Shown: positions 17,002 through 24,914 of the stretch, piece after piece
How the letters are laid out: every line of letters begins with the position of its first letter
How positions within the stretch are numbered: the first letter of the stretch is position 1
From: Candidatus Fermentithermobacillaceae bacterium
GTDB taxonomy: Bacteria; Bacillota; Sulfobacillia; Fermentithermobacillales; Fermentithermobacillaceae
Assembly: GCA_012842425.1 (NCBI GenBank)
Contig: DUSU01000039.1
Coordinates: forward strand, 1-34,464
Length of the DNA stretch: 34,464 bases
Direction: 5' to 3'
The notes under the pieces: generated by a model
Told to the model about the DNA's origin: nothing
What the model saw: only the letters and a program-made list of their open reading frames with translations
The model's database searches: none
Position numbers and translations under genes: made by a program

Positions 17002-17030
17002 GGCTCCGGTAAGCTCCGGAGCCTTGCTTT
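17002..17030 (+). terminator. Terminator between hypD and the convergent glycosyltransferase
   Basis: GGCTCCGG (17002-17009) and CCGGAGCC (17016-17023) form a perfect 8-bp stem with a 6-base loop, followed by TTGCTTT. It serves hypD; the opposite strand lacks a T-run. The arms are identical to those of the terminator after rpmF. Confidence 0.75.
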
Positions 17031-17034
17031 AGCC

Positions 17035-18192
17035 TTACCGAAGTATTTGCTCGTACACCTCGGCGACCCTGTGGGCGGTGGCCTCAGCCGAGTGCTCTTC
17101 TCGGACGAGTTCCAGGCCAAATGCCTTAATCTCGTCTAGCCGGGGATGGGACAGGGCCTCTTCGATTTCTGCCGCGAGGACTTTCGGTTCTACCGGTTTC
17201 GGGGCGCCTCTGGATATGAAGTTCCGCTTTTCCAGTTCTTCCGCGTTCTCGGGTTGGACGAGGCCGAAGTCGCCTTCCGGTCCTGCCACTATGCAGGGCT
17301 TTCCGCAAGCCATGGCCTCAAGGACCACCCTTGACATCCCGACGATCAAATCGGCGGCTTGGTAGAGCCGGGCCATGTCGCTCACGAAACCCAGGCACTT
17401 CACAAACTCCCTGCCGAAGCGCTCATTGGCCTCTTGAGCGGCCTTCTGGACTTTTCCCAGAGAGTCGCCGTCCCCGGCTATCAAAAGGCGCAGGCCGGGA
17501 TGGGCCTCCGCCAGGATACAAGCGGCCTCGACGGTAAGGCATGCCGTGGTGCTCAAGTCGGGGTTCATCCGCGAGGCGTAGACAAGGACAGGTCCCTCCC
17601 CTGCGTCGGTGAAAAAATCCTTCCTGAGGCTTAGGGACTCTTCGCGGGAGACGGGCCGGAACTCCGAACAATCGATCCCGTTGGGGATGACGGTTATCTT
17701 TTCCGGGGAGAAACCGAACTCTTTCACAATGTAATCCTTGATCACGTCGCTTACGGCGATGGTCCAGTCGCCCGGGCGCGAGACCAGGTTCCAGGGAAAG
17801 CCCGAGACGAAGGTCCAATGGTATGTCGTCACGAGGGGCACGTTAAGCTTTTTCGCCACGTAGGTGCCTATCCAGGCGGGGATCCTGGCGTGGGCGTGGA
17901 TGAGATCAACGTTTCGCGTCTTCACGATGTGGGTGAGAGACCGGTATGCCCGGAGCATTTTGAGTGGATCTCGCGAGCCAAGCGGGACGTGGAAGTGCTC
18001 GATCCCGGAATCCGTGATGTCTCTAACCCTCCTGCCGCCGCCTGATGCTACGAGGACCTTCCAGCCCATCTCCTTCAAGGACCTGGAGAGGCTCACTATG
18101 TGAGTCTCGGCGCCTCCGATATCCAGACCCATGGCCAGCTCAAGCACAACTCTCTCTCTATGTTCCCGCGACGTCTCTTCGGTCTTGCCCAC
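17035..18192 (-). CDS. Family 4-type glycosyltransferase
   Basis: This GT-B fold glycosyltransferase (385 residues from the chosen start) resembles GT4 enzymes that build surface or exopolysaccharide glycans. The N-terminal domain has MGLDIGGAETHIVSLSRSL and HAHARIPAWIG; the C-terminal nucleotide-sugar domain has VIPNGIDCSEF, LLIAGDGDSL and the acidic motif MSRVVLEAMACGKPCIVAG. The ORF track starts at GTG 18225, but the in-frame GTG at 18192 follows AAGGAGG by six bases and is preferred. A hairpin (18225-18244) overlaps the upstream alternative start. The gene stands alone on the minus strand, so donor and acceptor sugars cannot be assigned. Confidence 0.85.
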   Translation of the reverse strand: MGKTEETSREHRERVVLELAMGLDIGGAETHIVSLSRSLKEMGWKVLVASGGGRRVRDITDSGIEHFHVPLGSRDPLKMLRAYRSLTHIVKTRNVDLIHAHARIPAWIGTYVAKKLNVPLVTTYHWTFVSGFPWNLVSRPGDWTIAVSDVIKDYIVKEFGFSPEKITVIPNGIDCSEFRPVSREESLSLRKDFFTDAGEGPVLVYASRMNPDLSTTACLTVEAACILAEAHPGLRLLIAGDGDSLGKVQKAAQEANERFGREFVKCLGFVSDMARLYQAADLIVGMSRVVLEAMACGKPCIVAGPEGDFGLVQPENAEELEKRNFISRGAPKPVEPKVLAAEIEEALSHPRLDEIKAFGLELVREEHSAEATAHRVAEVYEQILR

Positions 18193-18270
18193 ACTGTTCC
18201 TCCTTCCGCCAATGAGCCCGGACACTGGGGGATATTCCCCTCAGCATGTACGTTTCCCTGCAAACATGTC

Positions 18271-18299
18271 TTGATCTCAGCCCCTGAAAGGTGTAGTAT
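18271..18299 (+). promoter_or_regulatory. Sigma-A-type promoter for ylxM-ffh
   Basis: TTGATC (18271-18276) and TAGTAT (18294-18299) are separated by 17 bp, about 45 bases ahead of the ylxM start. The promoter lies in the gap divergent from the glycosyltransferase. The 10-mer AAAGGTGTAG occurs at 18287-18296, overlapping the -10, and again at 18312-18321. Confidence 0.6.
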
Positions 18300-18343
18300 G
18301 CAAGGGGGTGTAAAGGTGTAGACCAATACAGTGGGGTCTGAAC

Positions 18344-18718
18344 ATGTCGTACTCGCCGGAAAAGGTTCATGAGATGTCGGTGCTTTTCGACCTATATGAA
18401 AGCATGCTGGCTCCCAGGCAGAGGGAAGTCCTCGACCTGAAGCTGCATGAGGACCTATCGCTCATGGAGATCTCGGAGCGTCTCGCGATATCCAGGCAGG
18501 CCTGCGAGGATGCGCTGAAACGCGGCGAGAGGATACTGCGCAAACTGGAAAGCAGCATCGGGCTCCGGAAGCGGATTTTGGAGGAAGAGGACCGCGCCGC
18601 CCGTCTTGCGGAGAGGTTGTCTTCCATGGACTCGTATAACTGGCGAGAGGTAAGAGACATGTGCCTTAAGATCTTGTCTCCCGTCTTGAGCGGTGGTGAT
18701 GCTGAAGATGGAGTTTGA
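18344..18718 (+). CDS. ylxM: YlxM, SRP-associated helix-turn-helix protein
   Basis: The 124-residue protein matches the UPF0122/YlxM family, recognised by LAPRQREVLDLKLHEDLSLMEISERLAISRQACEDALKRGE, a sigma-factor-like helix-turn-helix. Family members are encoded just before ffh and are reported to influence SRP function. The start is ATG behind a weak GGGGT site, about 45 bases after a good promoter. Its end overlaps ffh by 11 bases. The gene is usually adjacent to ftsY; here hypD, its activase and a glycosyltransferase lie in between. Confidence 0.9.
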   Translation: MSYSPEKVHEMSVLFDLYESMLAPRQREVLDLKLHEDLSLMEISERLAISRQACEDALKRGERILRKLESSIGLRKRILEEEDRAARLAERLSSMDSYNWREVRDMCLKILSPVLSGGDAEDGV

Positions 18719-20024
18719 GGGACTTTCAGCGCGCCTTTCGGGCGTGTTCAGGAAATTGCGCGGAAAGGGCAAGCTTTCGGAGAAGGACATCGACGAAGCC
18801 CTCCGTGAAGTCCGTCTTTCCCTTCTTGAGGCGGACGTCAATTTCAAGGTTGTAAGGGAATTCATTGCGCAGGTAAAGGAGAAGAGCCTCTCTGCGGAGG
18901 TTCTGGAGAGCCTTACTCCCGCGCAGCAAGTGATCAAGATCGTAAACGACGAGATGGTCGCCCTCATGGGCGGGAGGGCCAAACCCCTGGACCTTTCCGG
19001 GAACCCGCCTGCTGTACTCGTCCTCTACGGGCTCCAGGGTTCCGGGAAGACCACTACCGCGGGAAAACTGGCCCTCAGTCTCAGGAAGAACGGCAGACGG
19101 GTTATGCTGGTGTCTTGCGACGTATACCGTCCGGCCGCCCAGAGGCAGCTTGAGATCCTCGCCGAGAAGTCAGGTGCCGGCTTTTTCACCATGGATACCG
19201 GTACCGATCCCGCGATAATCGCCAAGAACGGTTACGAAAAGGCCCGTACGTCGGCATATGACGTCGTCATTTTCGATACTGCCGGCAGGACCCAGCTTGA
19301 TGACGAGATGATGGACGAGGCCAAGAGGATCAGGGATGCGGTTTATCCCAGAGAGAGTATCCTCGTGGTTGACGCCATGACCGGTCAGGAAGCGTGCAGG
19401 GTGGCCCAGGCGTTTGATGAGAAAGTGGGGCTCACCGGCATCATACTCACCAAGATTGACTCCGACGCCCGCGGCGGCGCGGCGCTTTCCATCGCTAAAG
19501 TCACGGGTAAACCCATCAAGTTCGCTTCCAGCGGAGAGAAGCTCGAAGACTTCCAGGTGTTCCACCCTGACCGCATGGCTTCCAGGATCCTGGGGATGGG
19601 CGACGTCTTGACCCTCATCGAGAAAGCCCAGGCGTCCTTCGACGAGAAGAAAGCGGAGGAGATGGAGCGCAAGCTCCGCCGGAAGGAGTTCACTCTGGAA
19701 GACTTCGTGGACCAGATGAAGGAAGTAAAGAAGATGGGGTCTTTTGGAGACCTCCTCAGGATGATCCCGGGCTTCAACAAGATGAAGATCGACGTGGACA
19801 TCGACCCCAAGGAGTGGGGGCGCCTCGAAGCGATCATCAGTTCAATGACGCCCCTCGAGAGACGGAAACCCGAGATTATCGACGGTTCGAGAAAACGCAG
19901 GATAGCAAGAGGCAGCGGTACGCAGGTACAGGATGTGAACCGGCTGCTCAAACAGTTTTTCCAGGCGCGCAGGATGATGTTCCAGATGACGCCTGAGAAG
20001 CGGGGCAGATTACGTCTGCCTTGA
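18708..20024 (+). CDS. ffh: Ffh, signal recognition particle protein
   Basis: Ffh binds signal peptides and SRP RNA and delivers nascent membrane and secreted proteins to FtsY. The 438-residue protein has the N domain, the GTPase motifs [27 protein letters not shown] and [14 protein letters not shown], and a methionine-rich M domain (about 300-438). The start [10 protein letters not shown] matches the family; the ORF track begins five codons earlier at GTG 18693, with ATG 18699 also possible. It overlaps ylxM, so translation is likely coupled. Confidence 0.97.
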   Translation: MEFEGLSARLSGVFRKLRGKGKLSEKDIDEALREVRLSLLEADVNFKVVREFIAQVKEKSLSAEVLESLTPAQQVIKIVNDEMVALMGGRAKPLDLSGNPPAVLVLYGLQGSGKTTTAGKLALSLRKNGRRVMLVSCDVYRPAAQRQLEILAEKSGAGFFTMDTGTDPAIIAKNGYEKARTSAYDVVIFDTAGRTQLDDEMMDEAKRIRDAVYPRESILVVDAMTGQEACRVAQAFDEKVGLTGIILTKIDSDARGGAALSIAKVTGKPIKFASSGEKLEDFQVFHPDRMASRILGMGDVLTLIEKAQASFDEKKAEEMERKLRRKEFTLEDFVDQMKEVKKMGSFGDLLRMIPGFNKMKIDVDIDPKEWGRLEAIISSMTPLERRKPEIIDGSRKRRIARGSGTQVQDVNRLLKQFFQARRMMFQMTPEKRGRLRLP

Positions 20025-20058
20025 CAAGACACAGGGACGAGAAAGGAGATGCGGCAAG

Positions 20059-20328
20059 TTGGCGGTTAAGATCCGGCTCAAGCGGATTGGCGCGAAGAAG
20101 GCCCCGGTATACCGGATAGTGGTGGCCGATTCCCGGATCCAGAGGGACGGCAAGCCCATCGAGGAGCTTGGCTACTACGACCCCACAAAGAATCCGGCGG
20201 TGTACAAGGTCCAAGAAGAAAGGGCGCTTCTTTGGTTGGAGCGTGGCGCCGTGCCCACCCCTACGGCCAAGACGATCCTGGCCAGGGCGGGCGTTATAGA
20301 GAAGTGGACAGCCTCGAAGGCGAAGTAG
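20059..20328 (+). CDS. rpsP: 30S ribosomal protein S16
   Basis: This 89-residue small-subunit protein begins [26 protein letters not shown] and contains [10 protein letters not shown] and [13 protein letters not shown], all diagnostic of S16. The start is TTG, with AAAGGAG 10 bases upstream. It follows ffh by 34 bases and precedes khpA in the standard Bacillota order. Confidence 0.97.
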   Translation: MAVKIRLKRIGAKKAPVYRIVVADSRIQRDGKPIEELGYYDPTKNPAVYKVQEERALLWLERGAVPTPTAKTILARAGVIEKWTASKAK

Positions 20329-20362
20329 TTACAGCACGACGTCAGGCGTAAGGAGGGCTAAT

Positions 20363-20596
20363 ATGCTGCGTGATCTTGTATTATTCATCGCACAGGCCAT
20401 TGTGGATGAGCCCGACAAAGTAACGGTGAACGAAGTTGAGGGCGAGAGAGCGGTCGTGTTTGAACTCAGGGTTTCGCCTGACGATATGGGAAAGATCATC
20501 GGTCGCAAAGGCAGGGTCATCCACGCAGTGAGAGCGCTGGTGCAGGCTGCGGCGGCCAGAGAAGGCAAGAGGGCGACTGTAGAGATCCTTGAATAG
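20363..20596 (+). CDS. khpA: KhpA, KH-domain RNA-binding protein
   Basis: The 77-residue single KH-domain protein has GKIIGRKGRVIHAVRALV, the nucleic-acid-binding GxxG loop. KhpA (YlqC) forms a complex with KhpB in Gram-positive bacteria and is linked to cell division and RNA regulation. The start is ATG behind AAGGAGG. It sits between rpsP and ylqD as in Bacillus. Confidence 0.94.
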   Translation: MLRDLVLFIAQAIVDEPDKVTVNEVEGERAVVFELRVSPDDMGKIIGRKGRVIHAVRALVQAAAAREGKRATVEILE

Positions 20597-20611
20597 AAGG
20601 CGGTGCAGACG

Positions 20612-21049
20612 GTGCTCATCTCCAGGGCGGTGACCGTGAAGTCGAAAGTGACACCTCTCCTTCGCGCCCGGCTCGGCGCTGAGGCGCAGAAAGCCATTCG
20701 AGACGTGGAACAAGAGATGGAGCGGTTTCTGTCCGAGATCGAAAAGCGCCGTGCTCTAGGAAAGAGCGACGAGATAGCCGGACTGGAACGGAAGCTGCGC
20801 GACCTTCAGGCCAGGAAAGATGTCCTGACGGCGAAACTCAAGGACATCGCGAAACTCAGCGAGGGACAGGAAGTGACGCAGGGCCAGGTCCAGGGGTTCT
20901 ACGAAGTGAAGGTCGGAGATGTGTGGTCCGAGATCGGGACGGCGGAGATCGTCCTGGAAGACGGAAGGGTTGTGGCCATTAGGGAAGGCAACTCGGTGAC
21001 GGTTGAAGTGATCGGCAGAGAAACCGCAGCCGGAGAACCTGAGCGATGA
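20612..21049 (+). CDS. ylqD: YlqD family protein
   Basis: This 145-residue protein matches YlqD by position (between khpA and trmD) and by content: a conserved start ([12 protein letters not shown]), a long charged helical coiled-coil stretch (about residues 30-85) and a C-terminal beta-rich part ([14 protein letters not shown]). Its function is unknown. It is not RimM, the protein usually next to trmD, since it lacks RimM barrel motifs. Start choice: GTG at 20603 lies only two bases after AGAAGG, whereas GTG at 20612 has a workable spacing. The end overlaps trmD by four bases (ATGA). Confidence 0.8.
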   Translation: MLISRAVTVKSKVTPLLRARLGAEAQKAIRDVEQEMERFLSEIEKRRALGKSDEIAGLERKLRDLQARKDVLTAKLKDIAKLSEGQEVTQGQVQGFYEVKVGDVWSEIGTAEIVLEDGRVVAIREGNSVTVEVIGRETAAGEPER

Positions 21050-21801
21050 AGGTCTACATCCTGACCCTTTTCCCTGAGGTCTTTGGACCCGTACTTCAGT
21101 CCAGCATACTGAAGAGAGCCGGGGAGGCCGGAATCTTGCAGGTCAAGACGGTGAACATAAGGGACTTCGCCGTCGATAGCCACGGCACCGTCGACGACTA
21201 TCCCTACGGCGGCGGGCCGGGGATGGTCCTCAAGCCGGAGCCGGTCTACGATGCCCTGGCTTGGGTACGGAGTGACTGTGGCACAAAGCCGTATGTGGCG
21301 CTTATGACGCCCCAGGGCAGGAGATTCAGCGCGCAAGTGGCCAGAGACCTCGCGAAACGCGATCCCCTGGTCTTGGTCGCAGGTCATTACGAGGGGTTTG
21401 ATGAGAGGATCCGGTCATTCTCAGACGATGAGATCTCCATAGGGGATTTCGTCTTGACCGGAGGAGAGATCGCCGCGATGGCAGTCCTGGATGCAACCGC
21501 AAGGTTCCTCCCGGGCGTCTTAGGTGATGAGACCTCGGCGGAGTCGGATTCGTTCTCAGACGGGCTCCTTGAAGGGCCCCAGTATACGAGGCCCCAGGAG
21601 TTCCTCGGAATGGAAGTGCCCCTAGTGCTCAGGCAAGGTGACCGGGCGGCGATTGTGAGATGGAGGAGAAAGGAATCTCTCCGGAGGACACTTGAGAGGC
21701 GCAGAGATCTCTTGCGTGACGCCGTCCTAACTTATGAAGACAGGCGCCTTCTGGCGGAAGTTTTGGAGGAAGAGAGAGTAGACGGCAAGGATTTGTGGTA
21801 A
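21046..21801 (+). CDS. trmD: TrmD, tRNA (guanine-N1-)-methyltransferase
   Basis: TrmD methylates G37 of tRNAs reading CNN codons and so prevents frameshifting. The 251-residue SPOUT enzyme shows [19 protein letters not shown], the deep-knot segment [24 protein letters not shown] and PQYTRPQEF. It overlaps ylqD in an ATGA arrangement and is followed by rplS with 12 bases between, as in most bacteria, though rimM is missing on its upstream side. Confidence 0.97.
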   Translation: MKVYILTLFPEVFGPVLQSSILKRAGEAGILQVKTVNIRDFAVDSHGTVDDYPYGGGPGMVLKPEPVYDALAWVRSDCGTKPYVALMTPQGRRFSAQVARDLAKRDPLVLVAGHYEGFDERIRSFSDDEISIGDFVLTGGEIAAMAVLDATARFLPGVLGDETSAESDSFSDGLLEGPQYTRPQEFLGMEVPLVLRQGDRAAIVRWRRKESLRRTLERRRDLLRDAVLTYEDRRLLAEVLEEERVDGKDLW

Positions 21802-21813
21802 GGAGTGACCAAC

Positions 21814-22158
21814 GTGGACGTTCTGAAACTCATTGAAGAGTCGCAGATGAAGAAGGATATACCCGACTTCTCGCCCGGCGACAGGGTGAGAGTCCACTAC
21901 AAGGTCGTTGAGGGCGGACGCGAGAGGATCCAGGTCTTCGACGGCGTTGTTATCGCAAGGCAGCGCGGTGGCGCGAGGGAGACGTTCCTCGTGAGGAGGG
22001 TTACCTACGGAATAGGTGTTGAACGCACCTTCCCGGTACATTCGCCCAGGATAGCCAAGATAGAGGTAGTCCGCAGAGGGCGAGTGAGGAGAGCGAAACT
22101 GTACTACCTGAGAGGTCTGTCGGGGAAGTCAGCTAGGATAGCCGAGCAGAAGAGATAG
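21814..22158 (+). CDS. rplS: 50S ribosomal protein L19
   Basis: This 114-residue large-subunit protein is recognised by [49 protein letters not shown] and [15 protein letters not shown]. The ORF track starts at GTG 21805, which lies inside the AAGGAG ribosome site; the GTG at 21814, eight bases after it, is the better start. It precedes lepB by two bases. Confidence 0.97.
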   Translation: MDVLKLIEESQMKKDIPDFSPGDRVRVHYKVVEGGRERIQVFDGVVIARQRGGARETFLVRRVTYGIGVERTFPVHSPRIAKIEVVRRGRVRRAKLYYLRGLSGKSARIAEQKR

Positions 22159-22160
22159 CC

Positions 22161-22664
22161 ATGAACGCAGTTCGGGACATCCTGGAAACCGTCCTCATAG
22201 CCCTGCTAATAGCGATCCTGGTGAGAGCGTTCGTCATCGAGAGGTTTCTCGTTGACGGTCCGTCAATGGAGCCGACTTTGTGGGATTCCCAGTCGCTTCT
22301 CGTGAACAAGCTTGCGTACAAGTTCTCCAAGCCGAAGCGGGGCGACGTGGTCGTTTTCCGCTACCCGCTGGACCCTTCGAGGGACTATGTAAAACGGTGC
22401 GTGGCAGTGGGCGGCGACACCGTTGAGATGAGATTGGGTAGGCTATACGTGAACGGTCTCCTCAAGGAGGAGCCATACGTGAGGTTTCCCGGGCTATACG
22501 AGATGAAGAGCATTACCGTACCCGAAGACTGCATATTCGTCTTGGGTGACCACAGGACCAACAGCGAAGACTCCCGCATGTTCGGTCCGGTGAAATTGAG
22601 CCTGGTCAAGGGAAAGGCCGTGTTCATAATATGGCCCCTCAAAGACATGGGCGCAATAAGGTAG
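22161..22664 (+). CDS. lepB: Type I signal peptidase
   Basis: This 167-residue membrane enzyme cleaves signal peptides from exported proteins at the outer face of the membrane. A single N-terminal transmembrane helix (about residues 8-26) precedes the catalytic Ser35 (GPSMEPTL) and Lys78 (RDYVKRCVAVGGD); the closing box GDHRTNSEDSR is present. The short single-helix form is the Gram-positive type. The SLH protein in this window is a likely substrate. Its last 34 bases overlap rbgA. Confidence 0.95.
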   Translation: MNAVRDILETVLIALLIAILVRAFVIERFLVDGPSMEPTLWDSQSLLVNKLAYKFSKPKRGDVVVFRYPLDPSRDYVKRCVAVGGDTVEMRLGRLYVNGLLKEEPYVRFPGLYEMKSITVPEDCIFVLGDHRTNSEDSRMFGPVKLSLVKGKAVFIIWPLKDMGAIR

Positions 22665-23494
22665 TCGCGCGTTCCAAAGCGGTGTCAGGAAAGACACATC
22701 CCGGTCTACCGGCCAAGAAGGCCCTAGACTTGGTGGATGTGTTTCTTTTTCTCGCCGATGCGAGGATACCGCTCACTTCGGTCACGCTTGCCGAGCCGTA
22801 CCTTCTGAAGCGACGCAGGATCTACGTGCTTACGAAGCCTGATCTTGCCGATCCGGAGATGACCTCAGCGTGGACGGGGTTCTTCGCTTCCCTAGGTAAC
22901 CGGGCTTTTGCGGTGAACTGCAAGAAAGGCGACGGGCTCTCTGCGCTCCTCGGGGAGCTGAGGGCGATGAAGGCCGAGATCGACGCCAAGAAGCCGGCCG
23001 TGCTCCTTCACAGGCCGCTCAGGATCATGCTTTTTGGCCCGCCCAATGTGGGGAAGTCGTCTCTGGCGAACAGGCTTCTGGGCACCACCAAGGCGCCCTT
23101 TGGGGCGAAGCCCGGGCTCACCAGGTCCAGCAACTGGCTTAAGGGGCGAGGTTTCCTGGAGATCCTCGATACGCCGGGAGTGGTAGATACATCATTGGTG
23201 AAGGGCGAGGCGCAGATGAAACTGGCCGCAGCCTGGGCCATCCCCGATAACAGGTATGACCCGGAGGAAGTCGCGCGCTATCTGGTCGGAAAGGTCTGCG
23301 GGGAATGCGAGCCCGAGAAGTACCTTGAGGAGTACGGCAGGAACAGGGGGTTCATGCGTGAGGGCGGAATGGTGGACTTTGAGAGGACGTGCAAGACGTT
23401 CATCCAGGACTTCCGTGAAGGGAGACTGGGCCGTTTCACGCTTGAGACGCCCGATGAGTGGGAGCAGCAAACAACATTGACGAGGGGAGAGTGA
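22631..23494 (+). CDS. rbgA: RbgA/YlqF, ribosome biogenesis GTPase
   Basis: RbgA is a circularly permuted GTPase that acts in late 50S assembly. In this 287-residue protein the G motifs run G4 (LTKPDLAD), G1 (GPPNVGKSSLANRLLG), G3 (LDTPGVV), and the C-terminal domain carries MREGGMVDFERTCKTFIQDFREGRLGRF. The N-terminus is divergent: the family's WFPGHMxKA is reduced to HPGLPAKKALDLVD. The start is ATG inside lepB with a poor ribosome site; GTG 22682 is a possible alternative. The order rplS-lepB-rbgA is the Bacillus one. Confidence 0.9.
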   Translation: MAPQRHGRNKVVARSKAVSGKTHPGLPAKKALDLVDVFLFLADARIPLTSVTLAEPYLLKRRRIYVLTKPDLADPEMTSAWTGFFASLGNRAFAVNCKKGDGLSALLGELRAMKAEIDAKKPAVLLHRPLRIMLFGPPNVGKSSLANRLLGTTKAPFGAKPGLTRSSNWLKGRGFLEILDTPGVVDTSLVKGEAQMKLAAAWAIPDNRYDPEEVARYLVGKVCGECEPEKYLEEYGRNRGFMREGGMVDFERTCKTFIQDFREGRLGRFTLETPDEWEQQTTLTRGE

Positions 23495-23518
23495 GGCGTC
23501 CAGGGAGACGCCGGAGAA

Positions 23519-24724
23519 ATGGCTACATACCTGAAAGAGCTCTACTGTCCCAGGTGCAATACCACCTATGACGCGCACCGCCCGCAGAACCTCTGCGAGT
23601 GCGGGACGCCGCTCCTTGTGAGGTATGACCTGGAGCGGATCGCAAAGGAGGTCAGCCCCGATGCGTGGCGGGGACGTCCGGAGGGGCTATGGAGGTACCG
23701 CGAGCTCCTTCCCGTGGTCCACGAGGAGAACATGTTGTCTCTGGGCGAAGGGGGCACGCCTGTCTACTCGATGGACAAGATCGCAGGCGAATACGGGCTG
23801 AAGAAACTGTACCTTAAGGACGAAGGGATGAACCCCACCGGCTCGTTCAAGGCCAGGGGCGCTGCCGTCGGAGTCGCGCGGGCAAAGGAACTAGGCCTGA
23901 AGACGCTGGCCATGCCTACTGCCGGCAACGCCGGCGCAGCCTGGGCAGCCTACACTTCCAGGGCCGGCATCGAGATGGTCGTGGTCATGCCGGAGGATGC
24001 TCCGCTCACTACCCAATCCGAATGCGTCGCTTACGGCGCCGACACCTACCTCATAAAAGGCCTGATCTCCGATGCCGGGAAAGCCGTGAGAGAGGCTTGC
24101 GTCAAGTACGGTTGGTTTGAGGTAGCAACGCTCAAAGAGCCTTACCGCATCGAGGGCAAGAAGACCATGGGGCTTGAGATCTGGGAGCAGTTTGAGGGGA
24201 AGCTCCCGGACGTCATCCTCTACCCCACGGGCGGCGGCGTAGGCATCATCGGCATGTGGAAGGCGTTCAACGAGCTCAAGGAGATGGGTTGGCTAAAGGG
24301 GCGTCTCCCGAAGATGGTCGCCGTGCAGGCAGAAGGGTGCGCACCTATCGTAAGGGCTTACAAAGAAGGGAAGGACAAGGCGGAGTTCTTCCAGGGGGTC
24401 CACACGATTGCCGCCGGGATACGAGTCCCGTCCGCCCTAGGTGACTTCCTCGTCCTCGAGGCCGTCAGGAAGTCGGGCGGCACCGCGCTTACGGTTAGCG
24501 ATGAAGAGATCCTTTCCGCCTGGAGCCACCTGGCCAAGACCGAAGGAGCCCTCATATGCCCTGAAGGAGCCGCATGCGTGGCCGCGACCAAAAAGCTCAG
24601 GGAACAGGGTGTGGTAGGCGCGGAGGAATCCGTCCTTATCCTCAACACCGGAGCCGGGATGAAGTACATCGAACTCCTCAAAGAAAGGGCGAAGCTCCTG
24701 GAAACGGGCAGCCTGGTGAACTGA
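23519..24724 (+). CDS. thrC: Threonine synthase
   Basis: This fold-type II PLP enzyme makes threonine from O-phosphohomoserine. The 401-residue protein has an N-terminal CxxC/CxC zinc-ribbon-like segment (CPRCNTTYDAHRPQNLCECG), the PLP lysine in NPTGSFKARGAA, the TAGNAGAAWA substrate loop and the phosphate-binding YPTGGGVGIIG. The start is ATG with GGAG upstream. It follows rbgA by 24 bases, but no other threonine-pathway gene is near. A related PLP lyase is possible, yet length and motifs fit ThrC well. Confidence 0.9.
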   Translation: MATYLKELYCPRCNTTYDAHRPQNLCECGTPLLVRYDLERIAKEVSPDAWRGRPEGLWRYRELLPVVHEENMLSLGEGGTPVYSMDKIAGEYGLKKLYLKDEGMNPTGSFKARGAAVGVARAKELGLKTLAMPTAGNAGAAWAAYTSRAGIEMVVVMPEDAPLTTQSECVAYGADTYLIKGLISDAGKAVREACVKYGWFEVATLKEPYRIEGKKTMGLEIWEQFEGKLPDVILYPTGGGVGIIGMWKAFNELKEMGWLKGRLPKMVAVQAEGCAPIVRAYKEGKDKAEFFQGVHTIAAGIRVPSALGDFLVLEAVRKSGGTALTVSDEEILSAWSHLAKTEGALICPEGAACVAATKKLREQGVVGAEESVLILNTGAGMKYIELLKERAKLLETGSLVN

Positions 24725-24815
24725 CAGGTTGTTGATTTGGTTGGAAGAGCCTTAGGCAGGAGTAGTACGGGTAGAAGAGATCAGAATCAAAGACGTCATA
24801 AGTAGAGGGTCCGCG

Positions 24816-24855
24816 AGGTCAGCCACCTTAAGAAGACGGGCTGACCTTTCTTCTT
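24816..24855 (+). terminator. Intrinsic terminator after thrC
   Basis: AGGTCAGCC (24816-24824) and GGCTGACCT (24839-24847) form a 9-bp stem with a 14-base loop, followed by the T-rich TTCTTCTT. It would end the ylxM-to-thrC transcript. The rest of 24725-24914 shows only a weak -10-like TATAGA before the TPR gene. Confidence 0.7.
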
Positions 24856-24914
24856 GGGCACAATATAGACCGGGCCTTTGAATCAAGGGCGCTGAGGTTA
24901 CGGGAGGGTATGCG

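Noticed and set aside
20603-21049. RimM as the gene before trmD
   Set aside because: Position suggests RimM, but the protein is a charged coiled coil matching YlqD and lacks RimM-type beta-barrel motifs.
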